64,000 nucleotides of DNA from Anaerolineales bacterium (GCA_030583885.1 CP129480.1:2544714-2608713), one strand, 5' to 3'; positions 17,420 through 27,033 are shown, numbered from the stretch's first letter. Notes: generated from the sequence alone by a model not told the origin. Program-made: numbers and translations.

Positions 17420-18994
17420 ATGGCAGATTTCAAACTCACCTACGCGACCATGTTCAACCCGCCCGATGAATTACACACCGGTTTCGACAAGGCGGTGGAA
17501 AATCTTAAGAAGAATATGGGCGTGGAGTATGGCATGTACATCAACGGCAGGGAAGTGCTTGCCGATGAAAAGCTGGAAGACCGCTCCCCCATTAACACCG
17601 ATTGGGTGCTGGCGAAGATGCAGAAAGGCAACGCCAAGCACGCCCAGGATGCAATGGCGGCGGCACGCAAGGCGTTCCCGATGTGGAGCCGTACACCGTG
17701 GCAAAAGCGTGTAGAACTGCTGCGCAAAGCGGCTTCACTGATCGAGGAACGCATTTTTGAACTGGGCGCGGCAATGGCGCTGGAGGTCGGCAAGAATCGC
17801 ATGGAGTCTTTGGGGGACGTGCAGGAAACCGCCGATCTTATTTATTATTCCTGCCATCAAATGGAAAAGAATGACGGCTACATCGTTGAGATGGGCAAGG
17901 ACCCGCTTGTTGGTTATGAAGCGCGAAACGTCTCCGTGCTTCGTCCCTATGGCGTATGGCTGGTGGTTTCCCCCTTCAACTTTCCGCATGCACTCACGGG
18001 CGGACCTGCAGGCGCGGCACTCGTCACTGGCAATACACTTGTCATCAAGCCCGCTTCAGATACAACCTGGATCGTACGCCTGCTGGTGGATTGTTTCCGC
18101 GATGCGGGCATCCCCGACGGCGTGGTGAACTTTGTCACAGGCCCCGGCTCCACACTTGGGCAGGCACTCGTGGACAGTCCTGAAGTGGATGGCGTTACCT
18201 TCACAGGTTCCTTCGATGTCGGCATGAAAATGTACCAGGATTTCGCGAAGGGGAAATATGTGCGCCCGGTGATCCTTGAACTCGGCGGAAAGAATCCTGT
18301 CATCATTTCAAAGAATGCGGATCTGGAACGCGCCACCATCGGGATCGTCCGCTCGGCATTTGGGTTGCAGGGACAAAAATGCTCTGCCGCTTCACGCGTC
18401 CTCGTGGAGGAATCTGTTTACGATGAAATGGTCAGCCGATTAAAGGAAGCTGCCGAAAAACTGGTCATCGGCGACCCGACGGAGAAGGCCACCTATAACG
18501 GTCCAGTCATCAACAAATCGTCCTACCATGATTTCAAGAATTTCTGTGAAGAGGCCGATCAGGGCGGCGGCAAGTTCCTCGTCGGCGGTAATGTCAAGAC
18601 CGGCGGCTTGTTTGACAAGGGCTATTTCTGCGAAAGCACTTTTGTCACCGACCTGCCCTTCACCCATCGGCTTTGGAAACACGAAATGTTCCTGCCCATC
18701 ACCACCATCGGTAAAGTGAAAAATCTCGACGAGGCCATGAGTATCGCAAATGACGTAAACTACGGTCTCACCGCCGGCTTTTACGGCTCGCAGGAGGAAA
18801 CCGACTGGTTCTTCGACAAGATCGAGGCAGGCGTGACCTATGCCAATCGTCCGCAGGGCGCAACAACGGGCGCGTGGCCCGGCTTCCAGCCTTTCGGCGG
18901 ATGGAAAGGCTCCGGCTCCAGCGGCAAGAATGCCGGCGGCCACTATTATCTCCCGCTTTATATGCACGAGCAGATCCGAACGCTCATCAAATAA
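17420..18994 (+). CDS. Aldehyde dehydrogenase, L-glutamate gamma-semialdehyde (1-pyrroline-5-carboxylate) dehydrogenase type
   Basis: 524 residues, the length of RocA/PruA-type P5C dehydrogenases, which oxidise glutamate semialdehyde to glutamate with NAD in proline and arginine breakdown. Visible: the cofactor stretch PFNFPHALTGGPAGAAL, FTGSFDVGMKM, the catalytic Glu in ELGGKNPVI, the catalytic Cys in QGQKCSAASR, and the C-terminal FGGWKGSGSSGKNAGG. The ATG at 17420 follows aaaaggag. No proline dehydrogenase gene is next to it, so the exact substrate is inferred from family likeness only. Confidence 0.83.
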   Translation: MADFKLTYATMFNPPDELHTGFDKAVENLKKNMGVEYGMYINGREVLADEKLEDRSPINTDWVLAKMQKGNAKHAQDAMAAARKAFPMWSRTPWQKRVELLRKAASLIEERIFELGAAMALEVGKNRMESLGDVQETADLIYYSCHQMEKNDGYIVEMGKDPLVGYEARNVSVLRPYGVWLVVSPFNFPHALTGGPAGAALVTGNTLVIKPASDTTWIVRLLVDCFRDAGIPDGVVNFVTGPGSTLGQALVDSPEVDGVTFTGSFDVGMKMYQDFAKGKYVRPVILELGGKNPVIISKNADLERATIGIVRSAFGLQGQKCSAASRVLVEESVYDEMVSRLKEAAEKLVIGDPTEKATYNGPVINKSSYHDFKNFCEEADQGGGKFLVGGNVKTGGLFDKGYFCESTFVTDLPFTHRLWKHEMFLPITTIGKVKNLDEAMSIANDVNYGLTAGFYGSQEETDWFFDKIEAGVTYANRPQGATTGAWPGFQPFGGWKGSGSSGKNAGGHYYLPLYMHEQIRTLIK

Positions 18995-19010
18995 CTTGCA
19001 CTATCCACCC

Positions 19011-19039
19011 GCCCCTTCTCGCTGGAAAAAGGGGCTTTT
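19011..19039 (+). terminator. Intrinsic terminator after the aldehyde dehydrogenase gene
   Basis: gcccctt pairs with aaggggc, followed by tttt. Confidence 0.8.
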
Positions 19040-19068
19040 CATTGAGGAAAATACAGGCAAGCCTTTGG

Positions 19069-19080
19069 TAAAATAGAGAC
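19069..19080 (+). promoter_or_regulatory. -10 box placed for leaderless start at 19081
   Basis: TAAAAT lies six nt before the ATG and there is no Shine-Dalgarno; transcription would begin at or next to the start codon. Confidence 0.5.
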
Positions 19081-19359
19081 ATGGATAACCCCGATCCGAT
19101 CCTTGCCCGTGTGGGAACATTCTTTATGGTTATGGGGGGAGGCGCATTTATCCTGTTTGTAACATCCGACCTTGCCGATCAGGTCGATTTTGATTATCTT
19201 TTTATAGCCATGCTCTTGATCGGCATTGGTTGGGTGTTTCGGCGCAGGAAGGCACCCCCCCCGCCGGCCGGCAGGTTTTCAGGAATAAAAGGGGTTTTCA
19301 GGAAAAACCAAAAGGGACAAGGCGGCAGTGTTGCTCCGCCAACAAGTGATGAAGAATAA
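19081..19359 (+). CDS. Small two-helix membrane protein, unknown
   Basis: 92 residues. Two hydrophobic helices (about 9-28 and 38-54) separated by a short acidic loop ADQVDFDY, then a basic Pro/Lys-rich tail (RRRKAPPPPAG to the end). No family recognised. It has a leaderless-type start. Its stop lies next to the start of the CoA-transferase subunit A gene, so the two are probably cotranscribed. Confidence 0.55.
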   Translation: MDNPDPILARVGTFFMVMGGGAFILFVTSDLADQVDFDYLFIAMLLIGIGWVFRRRKAPPPPAGRFSGIKGVFRKNQKGQGGSVAPPTSDEE

Positions 19360-19360
19360 T

Positions 19361-20263
19361 ATGCCAAAATTGATGCCACTAAAAAAAGCAGTTTCAGAAT
19401 TTGTGAACGATGGCGATGTCGTTTACGCGGCCGGGTTCACACATCTCATCCCATTCGCTGCAGGACACGAGATCATCCGTCAGGGCAGAAAAAATCTCAC
19501 CCTTGCACGCGCAACGCCGGACTTGCTTTACGACCAAATGGCGGCGGCGGGATGCGCAAAAAAAATCATTTTTTCATACATGGGGAATCCCGGTGTCGGC
19601 TCCCTGCGCATCGTCCGCTCTGCCATTGAAAAGGGCGAACTGGAATGGGAGGAGTATTCCCATTTTGGCATGATCACCCGCCTGCAGGCGGGCGCATCAG
19701 GTCTGCCGTTCCTGCCCATGAATCAAACGGGCGCAACGGATTTGGAAAAGGCAAATCCCAACATCAAACGAATCCCCGATCCCTACGGCGGCAAGGACGT
19801 GATTGTTGTACCGGCCTTGAATCCCGATGTGGCGATTGTCCATGTGCAGCGGGCGGACAAGAACGGTAATGCGCATTTGTGGGGCATCATCGGCGAACAA
19901 AAGGAGGCCGCGTTCGCTGCAAAAAAGGTCATTCTCACGGCGGAAGAAATCGTGGACGAATCAGTCATACGGTCCGACCCGAACCGCACGATGATTCCCG
20001 GCATTGTTGTCAGCGCGGTATGTCATGTCCCGTTTGCAAGTCATCCATCCTACTCACAGGGATATTACGACCGCGACAATGAGTTCTACCTTGGATGGGA
20101 CAAGATCAGCGAATCAAAGGAAAGTGTGAAAAAGTATCTCAATGAGTGGGTGTTTGGCGTGAAGGACCGTAATGCTTATTGGAAGAAAATCGGCGGTAAA
20201 GCGCACAAACGCCTTAAGGTAAAAGTACGTTTCAGCGAAAAGGTCAATTACGGACAGTATTGA
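19361..20263 (+). CDS. Class I CoA-transferase, subunit A (GctA/IpdA-like)
   Basis: 300 residues of the CoA-transferase alpha family. Seen: GDVVYAAGFTHLIPFAAGHE, the GNPGVG loop and PALNPDVAIVHVQRADKNGNAHLWG, the nucleotide-handling region typical of glutaconate/3-oxoacid CoA-transferase A subunits. It pairs with the B subunit at 21168 to transfer CoA between an acyl-CoA and a free acid. The start may be 19349 (MKNNMPKL) or 19361; the second has better spacing from gaag. An alpha/beta hydrolase gene lies between the two subunit genes. Confidence 0.85.
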   Translation: MPKLMPLKKAVSEFVNDGDVVYAAGFTHLIPFAAGHEIIRQGRKNLTLARATPDLLYDQMAAAGCAKKIIFSYMGNPGVGSLRIVRSAIEKGELEWEEYSHFGMITRLQAGASGLPFLPMNQTGATDLEKANPNIKRIPDPYGGKDVIVVPALNPDVAIVHVQRADKNGNAHLWGIIGEQKEAAFAAKKVILTAEEIVDESVIRSDPNRTMIPGIVVSAVCHVPFASHPSYSQGYYDRDNEFYLGWDKISESKESVKKYLNEWVFGVKDRNAYWKKIGGKAHKRLKVKVRFSEKVNYGQY

Positions 20264-20268
20264 CGTAA

Positions 20269-21114
20269 ATGAAAATTGCACACTTCGATCTCGGCGGGGG
20301 TGGCTTGCCGCTTCATTTCCTGCACGCCAACGGATATCCGCCCGAATGTTACAAGCCGCTCCTTGAACTTTTACAAGAACAATATCATGTTTTCGGAATG
20401 AAACTTCGCCCGTTGTGGGATGGCGCGGCAATCGAAGCACTACACGACTGGCATCCGCTTTCAGGTGATCTTATTCGCCTCCTCGCCGACCTCGAGGTTG
20501 GCCCTGTCATTGGAGTCGGCCACTCCATTGGAGGCATTGTCACCCTGCGCGCAGCGATTCGCGACCCAGGGAAATTCCGAGCGATTATCCTGCTTGACCC
20601 CGTATTCTTCGCTCCATCCTTCTTAGTTGGGTGGAATTTCATCCGCGCCATCGGCCTGGGAGAAAAGACCCACCCGTTGATTCCAGCGGCAAAGAAACGC
20701 AGACGCGAATTTGATGACCTTGATGCTTTATTTCGAAGTTATCGTTCCAAGTCCATATTCCGCTACCTGAGCGATGATGGGTTGAAATCCTACATCGCAG
20801 GCATAACCAAGCCAAAAGCGGACGGCGGGTACGAGCTTGCCTACACACCCGAATGGGAAACCCATATTTACCTGACCGGCCTCCGCGATTTTGATCTCTG
20901 GCGAGGAATACCAAACCTCAAAGTACCCGCCCTCATCATCCGTGGTGCAGAGACAGACACCTTTCTACCAAATGCCGAAAGACTTGTAAAAAAGAGGAAC
21001 CCGAAGATACAAGTTCACACGATTAATAAAGCCACTCATATTCTGCCGCTCGAACACCCGCAGGAAGTGGCGGAAATAATCGATAATTTTGTGATTACAA
21101 GGCTGGTCGAGTAG
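20269..21114 (+). CDS. Alpha/beta hydrolase
   Basis: 281 residues, single-domain hydrolase. N-terminal FLHANGYPPECYKPL forms the oxyanion strand, the nucleophile elbow is GVGHSIGGIV, the acid is in RGAETDTFLP and the catalytic His in KATHILPLEHP. It starts 5 nt after the CoA-transferase A subunit gene, so it is translated from the same message. A role as thioesterase or as hydrolase of the CoA-transferase substrate is possible but not shown by the sequence. Confidence 0.82.
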   Translation: MKIAHFDLGGGGLPLHFLHANGYPPECYKPLLELLQEQYHVFGMKLRPLWDGAAIEALHDWHPLSGDLIRLLADLEVGPVIGVGHSIGGIVTLRAAIRDPGKFRAIILLDPVFFAPSFLVGWNFIRAIGLGEKTHPLIPAAKKRRREFDDLDALFRSYRSKSIFRYLSDDGLKSYIAGITKPKADGGYELAYTPEWETHIYLTGLRDFDLWRGIPNLKVPALIIRGAETDTFLPNAERLVKKRNPKIQVHTINKATHILPLEHPQEVAEIIDNFVITRLVE

Positions 21115-21167
21115 GACGGATGCCTTTCCCGCCCGTAGCGAGGCCACTCTACAAACAGGAGACTAAA

Positions 21168-21944
21168 ATGTCCGAACTCACCTACTCCTCCGCCGAACTG
21201 ATGATCATCAACGCCGCGCGCCTGTTACGCGATGGCGATACAGTCTTTGTCGGCGTGGGGCAACCCAACCTCGCCTGCAACCTTGCAAAGCGAACCCACG
21301 CCCCCAATCTGGTCATGATCTACGAAGCGGGTGTCATCGGTGCAGAACCCGAACGTCTGCCCCTCTCCATCGGCGATCCAACGCTCGTCAGCGGTGCACT
21401 TTCGGTTGTGAGCATGTATGACATTTTTTCCAATTACCTCCAGCGTGGCAATGTAGACGTGGGCTTCATGGGCGGCGCACAGATCGATAAATACGGAAAC
21501 ATCAACGCCACTGTCATTGGTGACTACGCGCAGCCGAAGGTCAGACTGCCCGGCTCCGGCGGCTCGCAGGAAATCGCCGCATGGGCAAACCGCTGCTATA
21601 TCATGACCCCGCACCAGAAACGCCGCTTCCCTGAAAAGGTTGGATTTATGACTTCAGCCGGCTTCATCAATGGAAACGATGATCGCAGGAACGCCGGCTT
21701 GCGAGGCGGAGGCATGCTGGCTGTGGTCACTGACATTGGCATGCTGGAGCCCGATGAAACCGGCGAAATGATCCTCACAGCCCTGCATCCCGGTAAAACC
21801 GTGGAAGAGGCCAAAACCAACACCGGCTGGGATTTGAAGGTCACAGCGGAATTAAGGACCACCGAGCCTGTCACAAAAAAGGAATTGAGCATATTGCGCA
21901 AAGAACTTGATCCCACTGGGATTTATCTTAAGAACACAGCATAG
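21168..21944 (+). CDS. Class I CoA-transferase, subunit B (GctB/IpdB-like)
   Basis: 258 residues of the CoA-transferase beta family. The catalytic Glu region is YEAGVIGAEPERLP; MGGAQIDKYGNIN and LPGSGGSQEIAAWANR are also typical. The Glu forms the acyl-glutamate and CoA-thioester intermediates. The ATG at 21168 follows caggag. The A subunit is at 19361; the spacer before this gene has a fragment of the REP-like family (ggtcgagtagg). Confidence 0.86.
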   Translation: MSELTYSSAELMIINAARLLRDGDTVFVGVGQPNLACNLAKRTHAPNLVMIYEAGVIGAEPERLPLSIGDPTLVSGALSVVSMYDIFSNYLQRGNVDVGFMGGAQIDKYGNINATVIGDYAQPKVRLPGSGGSQEIAAWANRCYIMTPHQKRRFPEKVGFMTSAGFINGNDDRRNAGLRGGGMLAVVTDIGMLEPDETGEMILTALHPGKTVEEAKTNTGWDLKVTAELRTTEPVTKKELSILRKELDPTGIYLKNTA

Positions 21945-22012
21945 CCTCCCAAGTCGCATATCCCACCAATGACCCCTTTCCGTAAACAGACATCGGGGGT
22001 ATACAAAAATTG

Positions 22013-22756
22013 ATGAGCTCCTTTTTAATCCGCCATCTCCTCTTTGATCTTGGGGGCACTCTCATGCATGCATGCAATGAGTGGGAGGCCATCCACAAGC
22101 GTGCAGACCAGGCGCTTGGCGAAAAACTGCTTGAACACGACATCCAGATCGAACCGAAAATTTTTCGCGCGCGTTTGCACGAATATTACAGCCAGCGCGA
22201 CAAGGATTTTCATGAAACCACGTATCACTTTGTTCTGGACGAACTTCTCAAGGAACTGGGACATGCCGAAGTCGTCGAACCAGTCATCAGGTCCGCACTG
22301 GACGCGATGTATTCCGTCACGCAAACCAACTGGCAACTTGAAAAGGATACGGTTGAAACGCTCCAAAAGCTCAAAACAAACAACTTTAAACTGGGGATTT
22401 TTTCCAACGCAGGCGATGACAAGGATGTGCAGCAATTGATCGAAAACTTTGGCATCCGACTGTATTTTGATTTCGTGCTGACCTCCGCTGCCTGCTTTTA
22501 TCGCAAGCCCCATCCACGCGCATTCGAGATCGCGCTCGCCCAATGGAACATCCCGCCCAATGAAGCGGTAATGATCGGCGACAGTCTCGAAGCGGATATA
22601 CACGGCGCGAAACAAGTGAACATGAAAACAATCTGGATCATGCGCCGCGCGCAATTTACGAATGAGGAAATGCACCGCGTCAAACCCGACTTCAGCCTTC
22701 GAAAACTTGATGAACTTTTACCCACCTTGGAAAGACTCTCTGTTACGCGCGTTTAA
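22013..22756 (+). CDS. HAD family hydrolase
   Basis: 247 residues with the four HAD motifs: FDLGGTL (motif I; the usual second Asp is Gly, so a classic phosphatase acid is missing), FSNAGDD (motif II), YRKPHPRAF (motif III Lys) and MIGDSLEADIHGAK (motif IV). An alpha-helical cap is at about 20-100. Substitution of the second Asp weakens phosphatase assignment; it could be a phosphonatase-like or reduced-activity member. TTG at 22010 is an alternative start. Confidence 0.82.
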   Translation: MSSFLIRHLLFDLGGTLMHACNEWEAIHKRADQALGEKLLEHDIQIEPKIFRARLHEYYSQRDKDFHETTYHFVLDELLKELGHAEVVEPVIRSALDAMYSVTQTNWQLEKDTVETLQKLKTNNFKLGIFSNAGDDKDVQQLIENFGIRLYFDFVLTSAACFYRKPHPRAFEIALAQWNIPPNEAVMIGDSLEADIHGAKQVNMKTIWIMRRAQFTNEEMHRVKPDFSLRKLDELLPTLERLSVTRV

Positions 22757-22782
22757 CGAGTCTCACGGTACAATCCACCCCG

Positions 22783-23676
22783 ATGACCCAAACCCGGCTA
22801 TTTGCATACATCGCCCTTGCGGTGGGCATCCTTGCGTTGAGCCTTTCCGCCATGTTCGTGCGCTGGGCGGATGCGCCCGGCACCGTCACCGGCTTCTATC
22901 GTCTGCTGATTTCCACAATCCTGCTAACCCCTCTTTTTATCCGACAACAAAAACAACTGGAAAGCATCGACAAACAATATCTGATCTTTCCCCTGGTTGC
23001 CGGCATATTCACGGCCTTCGACTTTGCCTTTTGGAATTCTTCGCTCCAGTACACGACCGCTGCAAACGCCACCCTGCTTGGAAATACTTCGCCGCTATGG
23101 GTCGCACTCAGCGCGCTTTTTATTTTCCGTGAGAAATTACGCCATACGTTTTGGGCCGGACTGATACTTGCATTGACCGGGGCTGCACTTGTCATGGGGA
23201 GCGACTATCTGCGCCACCCCACCCTTGGGCTTGGCGATCTCATGGCAAGCACAGCCGCCATCTTTTACGCATCCTATCAGATCGTCACCCAGCGTGGGCG
23301 CAGGCACATCGACCCGCTTCGTTATATATGGTTTGTGGGCATCAGCGCCACGATCGGGATGCTGATCATGAATCTCGTTCTGGGACATCAGCTTGTGAAT
23401 TATTCGCTGCAGACCTGGATGATTTTTTTGGCAACAGCCGTCGTCTCGCAAATGATAGGGTATCTTGCAATTTCCTATGCACTGGGTCATTTGCCAGCAT
23501 CGATCGTTGCGCCCACATTGATCGGGCAGCCCATCCTGACGGCCATACTTGCCATTCCCCTGCTTGGAGAGGTGCCCGCCACGTTGCAATGGCTGGGGGG
23601 AGCAATCGCCCTGGCCGGCATCTATATTGTCAACCAGTCCCATGCCCGGACCACAAGCGAAACCCCGAACGCCTAA
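22783..23676 (+). CDS. EamA/DMT family transporter
   Basis: 297 residues with ten hydrophobic helices arranged as two EamA repeats (about 8-140 and 150-290); ANATLLGNTSPLWVAL and AGIYIVNQS are typical of drug/metabolite transporters that export amino acids or metabolites. There is no ribosome site; TACAAT at 22769-22774 lies 8 nt before the ATG, a leaderless arrangement. Confidence 0.87.
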   Translation: MTQTRLFAYIALAVGILALSLSAMFVRWADAPGTVTGFYRLLISTILLTPLFIRQQKQLESIDKQYLIFPLVAGIFTAFDFAFWNSSLQYTTAANATLLGNTSPLWVALSALFIFREKLRHTFWAGLILALTGAALVMGSDYLRHPTLGLGDLMASTAAIFYASYQIVTQRGRRHIDPLRYIWFVGISATIGMLIMNLVLGHQLVNYSLQTWMIFLATAVVSQMIGYLAISYALGHLPASIVAPTLIGQPILTAILAIPLLGEVPATLQWLGGAIALAGIYIVNQSHARTTSETPNA

Positions 23677-23743
23677 GCCCAATTTCAGGATAAAATATAT
23701 ATCCTGCAAGGCACATCCAATTTATTTTCAAGCTTTAGAGGAG

Positions 23744-24149
23744 ATGGCAAAAGGAATTAAAAACAAGGACCGAAACGGGCAGGGTCCCCGTTACCGTCGT
23801 TCACGTGGACGGGAATATCGACTCGGCCTCCTACGAAACCTTTCAGGCCGAAATGGAAGGTCTGATAAATAACGGTGCCCGCCGTATCCTCGTCGATCTG
23901 TCACACGCAGTCTTTGTCAGCAGCGCGGGGTTGCGTGCGCTGCATGTAATCTTCAACCGGCTTCGCGCCCCCAACAAAGACATTGACGATGACCAACTCC
24001 GCAAGGGCATCAGCGGGGGAACCTACAAATCGCCACATCTAAAATTACTTAAACCGTCGGAACAGTCAAGAAAGACGCTCGAGACGGCCGGCTTCGACAT
24101 GTACGTTGAGATCCATTCCGGCCTGCAAACAGCAATCGCATCCTTCTAA
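23744..24149 (+). CDS. STAS domain protein (anti-sigma factor antagonist type) with an apparent frameshift near the start
   Basis: The STAS fold is clear in the frame ending at 24149: VVHVDGNIDSASYETFQ, RRILVDLSHAVFVSSAGLRAL (phosphorylatable Ser position), then a 20-residue insert KDIDDDQLRKGISGGTYKS and GFDMYVEIHSG. That frame has no usable start before the GTG at 23805, inside the first strand. The ATG at 23744 with agaggag in front is one frame off. Removing one A from the run at 23759-23763 joins them and yields MAKGIKTRTETGRVPVT, a normal STAS N-terminus. So either the base is an error, the gene is shifted, or slippage restores it. These proteins act in partner-switching control of sigma factors or phosphatases. 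Confidence 0.72.
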
Positions 24150-24209
24150 CCCTGATTCCCTCCTGGGCGCGCCATGTGTGCCTTTTTATATTCCCAAAAA
24201 CCCGCATGG

Positions 24210-24221
24210 TAGAATCAATAC
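24210..24221 (+). promoter_or_regulatory. -10 box placed for leaderless rarA
   Basis: TAGAAT followed by six nt and the ATG, with no Shine-Dalgarno. Confidence 0.45.
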
Positions 24222-25628
24222 ATGCCTGATCTCTTCGACCATGCCATGCGCGAACGCATGAAACAGGAAGCTCCTCTTGCCGCACGGATGCGTCCACGCA
24301 CCCTCGATGAATACATCGGGCAGGAGCATATTGTAGGCCAGGGCAAACTCCTGCGCCGAGCCATCGAAGCGGACCGGCTTTTCTCATCCATCATTTTGTG
24401 GGGACCGCCCGGTACGGGCAAGACCACCCTCGCACAGGTGATTGCAAATACCACAAAGAGTCACTTCGTCACCATCTCCGCCATCCTTGCAGGAAAAGCA
24501 GACCTGCGCGTTGTCATTGACCAAGCCCTTGAACGCAGGCGCCTCCACAACGAACGCACCATCCTCTTTGTGGACGAAGTTCACAGATGGAACAAGGCGC
24601 AACAGGATGCCCTTCTGCCCCACGTCGAGAACGGCACATTTACGCTCATTGGCGCGACCACTGAAAATCCATATTTCGAAGTCATTAAGGCATTGATCTC
24701 CCGCTCGCGGGTATTTCAACTTCGCAATTTGAACCAGGCGGAGACCGGCATTTTGCTTGACCGAGTCCTCGTGGACACGGAACGCGGCTACGGCAACAAA
24801 CGCATCAATCTGGACCTCGCGGCCCGATCCCACTTAATTGAAGTTGCATCCGGCGATGCACGGAATGCGCTCAATGCGCTGGAATTGGCGGTGGAATCCA
24901 CAACGCCAGATAGCGATGGAGTCATACACATTACACTGGATGTGGCCCAGGAATCCATCCAGCAGAGAGCCGTACTCTACGACAAGGATGGCGACGCACA
25001 TTACGACACCATCTCCGCATTCATCAAATCTGTGCGCGGCTCCGACCCGGACGCCGCCCTATACTGGCTCGCAAAAATGATCTACGCCGGCGAAGACCCG
25101 AAATTCATCATCCGCCGATTGATCATTCTGGCAGGCGAGGACATTGGACTGGCAGACCCGATGGGGCTGGTAGTGGCATCATCCGCCGCACAAGCCTTTG
25201 ATTATATTGGCCTGCCTGAAGGGATATATCCCATCGTCGAAGCGACGTTGTATCTCGCCGCCGCGCCCAAATCCAACACGGCGGGGGCATATTTCAAAGC
25301 AATGAAGAAGATCGAGGAAGAGGGTCAAACTTCCGTGCCACGCCACCTCATGGACGGCAACCGCGATGCCGCCGCAATGGGACACGGCAGGGATTACGTC
25401 TACCCGCACGAGTTCGAGGGTCACTTTACACCCCAGCAATATCTCCCCAAGCGGCTGCTCGGCACATATTTTTATTCGCCATCGGAAGAAGGCTATGAGT
25501 CACAGGTCAAGTCCCGTCTGGAGATGTGGCGAGAGGCACAGCGCAAAGCATTGGGAATCACGAAGGTGGAGAATATTCCCGATATGAGCGAGGAACAAAT
25601 CCAGGAAATGAAGAGGAAAATCAAGTAA
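24222..25628 (+). CDS. rarA: Replication-associated recombination protein RarA (MgsA)
   Basis: 468 residues of the clamp-loader AAA+ ATPase RarA, which acts at stalled replication forks. Walker [14 protein letters not shown], Walker [17 protein letters not shown], sensor [11 protein letters not shown], arginine finger region [11 protein letters not shown], and the family C-terminal tetramerisation part with [23 protein letters not shown], and a late [16 protein letters not shown]. The next gene starts inside the stop codon (TAATG), giving a three-gene translationally coupled operon. Confidence 0.94.
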   Translation: MPDLFDHAMRERMKQEAPLAARMRPRTLDEYIGQEHIVGQGKLLRRAIEADRLFSSIILWGPPGTGKTTLAQVIANTTKSHFVTISAILAGKADLRVVIDQALERRRLHNERTILFVDEVHRWNKAQQDALLPHVENGTFTLIGATTENPYFEVIKALISRSRVFQLRNLNQAETGILLDRVLVDTERGYGNKRINLDLAARSHLIEVASGDARNALNALELAVESTTPDSDGVIHITLDVAQESIQQRAVLYDKDGDAHYDTISAFIKSVRGSDPDAALYWLAKMIYAGEDPKFIIRRLIILAGEDIGLADPMGLVVASSAAQAFDYIGLPEGIYPIVEATLYLAAAPKSNTAGAYFKAMKKIEEEGQTSVPRHLMDGNRDAAAMGHGRDYVYPHEFEGHFTPQQYLPKRLLGTYFYSPSEEGYESQVKSRLEMWREAQRKALGITKVENIPDMSEEQIQEMKRKIK

Positions 25629-26254
25629 TGACTTTATTATTATTAATCCGCCACGGCGAGAATGATTATGTCAAGACGGGAAAAATGGCAGGACACATTC
25701 CGGGCGTGCATCTCAATGAAAGGGGACAGAAACAGGCTCAGGCGCTGGCAGAGGCGTTGAAGGATGTCCCGCTAAGGGTAGTGTATTCCAGTCCCCTGGA
25801 TCGGGCAATGGAAACAGCGGGTCCGATTGGCGGGTCGCATAAGTTGAAGATCATCGAGGAACCCGACCTGAAGGATACGCACATCGGCAAATGGCAGGGG
25901 CGTTCGTGGAAGGTCATGCGGCTGACCAGGTCGTGGAAGATCATCCAGAACGCCCCGTCGCGGTTTCGGTTTCCCGAAGGCGAGTCGTTTCCCGAATGTC
26001 AATTGCGCATCGTGAATGTGTTGGAGGGAATCGTTCACGCGCATAGTAAACCAAAGGATGTTGTTGCGGTTGTTTTCCACGCCGACCCGATCAAGCTGGC
26101 GGTGGCACATTTTCTCGGTATGCCGCTCGACCAGTTCCAGAGGCTGGGCTGCGATACCGGCTCTCTGACCGCATTGCACGTGAACGAAATGGGCGCACAC
26201 TTGATGAAGTTGAACCAGCGTCCACCGTTCGATTTCCTGCCGAAGAAGAAATAA
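25628..26254 (+). CDS. Histidine phosphatase family protein (phosphoglycerate mutase-like, MSMEG_4193 type)
   Basis: 208 residues. The phosphohistidine motif is LLIRHGENDY, followed by the second Arg/Glu in SSPLDRAMETAGPI and the second catalytic His in VVFHADPIKLAV. It overlaps rarA by one base at TAATG and the next gene by one base in the same way. The substrate cannot be told; small phosphatases of this branch act on phosphorylated metabolites. Confidence 0.85.
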   Translation: MTLLLLIRHGENDYVKTGKMAGHIPGVHLNERGQKQAQALAEALKDVPLRVVYSSPLDRAMETAGPIGGSHKLKIIEEPDLKDTHIGKWQGRSWKVMRLTRSWKIIQNAPSRFRFPEGESFPECQLRIVNVLEGIVHAHSKPKDVVAVVFHADPIKLAVAHFLGMPLDQFQRLGCDTGSLTALHVNEMGAHLMKLNQRPPFDFLPKKK

Positions 26255-26508
26255 TGGCGAAATTAAAGCTCGACCTGCATGAGATCTACAATCGCGGAGA
26301 CAAGATCGATGCGGAATTGAACCGCATCGTGGAGGAAGCCATTGACAGGAAGATCGCACTGGTCGAGATCATTCCCGGCAAGGGCAGCGGACAGCTCAAG
26401 AAAAAAGTCATGCGTTTTTTAAATCAAAATCACATCAAAAAACTGTATCACCGCGTAGAGAAGGACGACAAGAACTTCGGGCGGATTTTTATCCATTTCA
26501 GGTTCTAA
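26254..26508 (+). CDS. Smr domain protein
   Basis: 84 residues made only of the Smr (MutS2 C-terminal) fold: LDLHEIYNRGDKI (the DLH motif) and IIPGKGSGQLKKKV (the GxG motif). Smr domains bind or nick nucleic acids. It is coupled by TAATG to the histidine phosphatase, so the operon is rarA / phosphatase / smr. An IS630 element has landed 35 bp after its stop, separating it from the terminator at 27625. Confidence 0.85.
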   Translation: MAKLKLDLHEIYNRGDKIDAELNRIVEEAIDRKIALVEIIPGKGSGQLKKKVMRFLNQNHIKKLYHRVEKDDKNFGRIFIHFRF

Positions 26509-26544
26509 AGTGAACGCACTAGACATGCAAGTCGAGCTTGTTAT

Positions 26545-27033
26545 TCAGGTTAACTGAAGTTGCCTAACAGAAAGACCGGCGGCATGAAAGAAGCCAAGAA
26601 GTAAGTCTGGTCGACGACGCAAGCGAGCAAAACCACGATCAAGCATTGAGCGAATCTCCTCTTTAGAAGTTGGACGAGCATTTCTGAGATGTTGTTTAAC
26701 ATTTCCGTGACAATACTCTTCCGGATTGAGCTGTGGAGCGTAAGCAGGTAACTCTTCAATCATGATCTCAGGATGCTGGCAGAGATAAGCTTTGGTGAGC
26801 TTGCTAAGATGAATACGGGCTCGATCCCAGATCAAGATGATTTTTCCAGGTACCTGCCTACGGAGGTGTTCAAGTGCCTCAATCAAGTTATCGCTTTTTA
26901 TCGAACCTTCAAAACATTTCTTGTAGATCTTGCCTGTAAGTGTCAGCGCTACGGCTGTCGATAGCGCTCGACGATCTTTGGTTACCCGTCGAAAAACGGG
27001 TCTCTTGCCAGTCCGAGCCCACGTCGTAGCCAA
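26545..27033 (-). CDS. IS630 transposase, catalytic (DDE) part, second frame
   Basis: Contains the DDE domain: in this frame, just upstream of the first ATG, the first acidic motif IVFWDEFGFS is at about 27068-27045; then IILIWDRARIHLSK (second Asp) and PAYAPQLNPEEYCHGNVK (the final acidic residue with its NPxE context). The part from about 27105 down to the ATG is only read after a frame change from the upstream frame. By itself this fragment lacks the DNA-binding domain. Confidence 0.82.
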   Translation of the reverse strand: MATTWARTGKRPVFRRVTKDRRALSTAVALTLTGKIYKKCFEGSIKSDNLIEALEHLRRQVPGKIILIWDRARIHLSKLTKAYLCQHPEIMIEELPAYAPQLNPEEYCHGNVKQHLRNARPTSKEEIRSMLDRGFARLRRRPDLLLGFFHAAGLSVRQLQLT

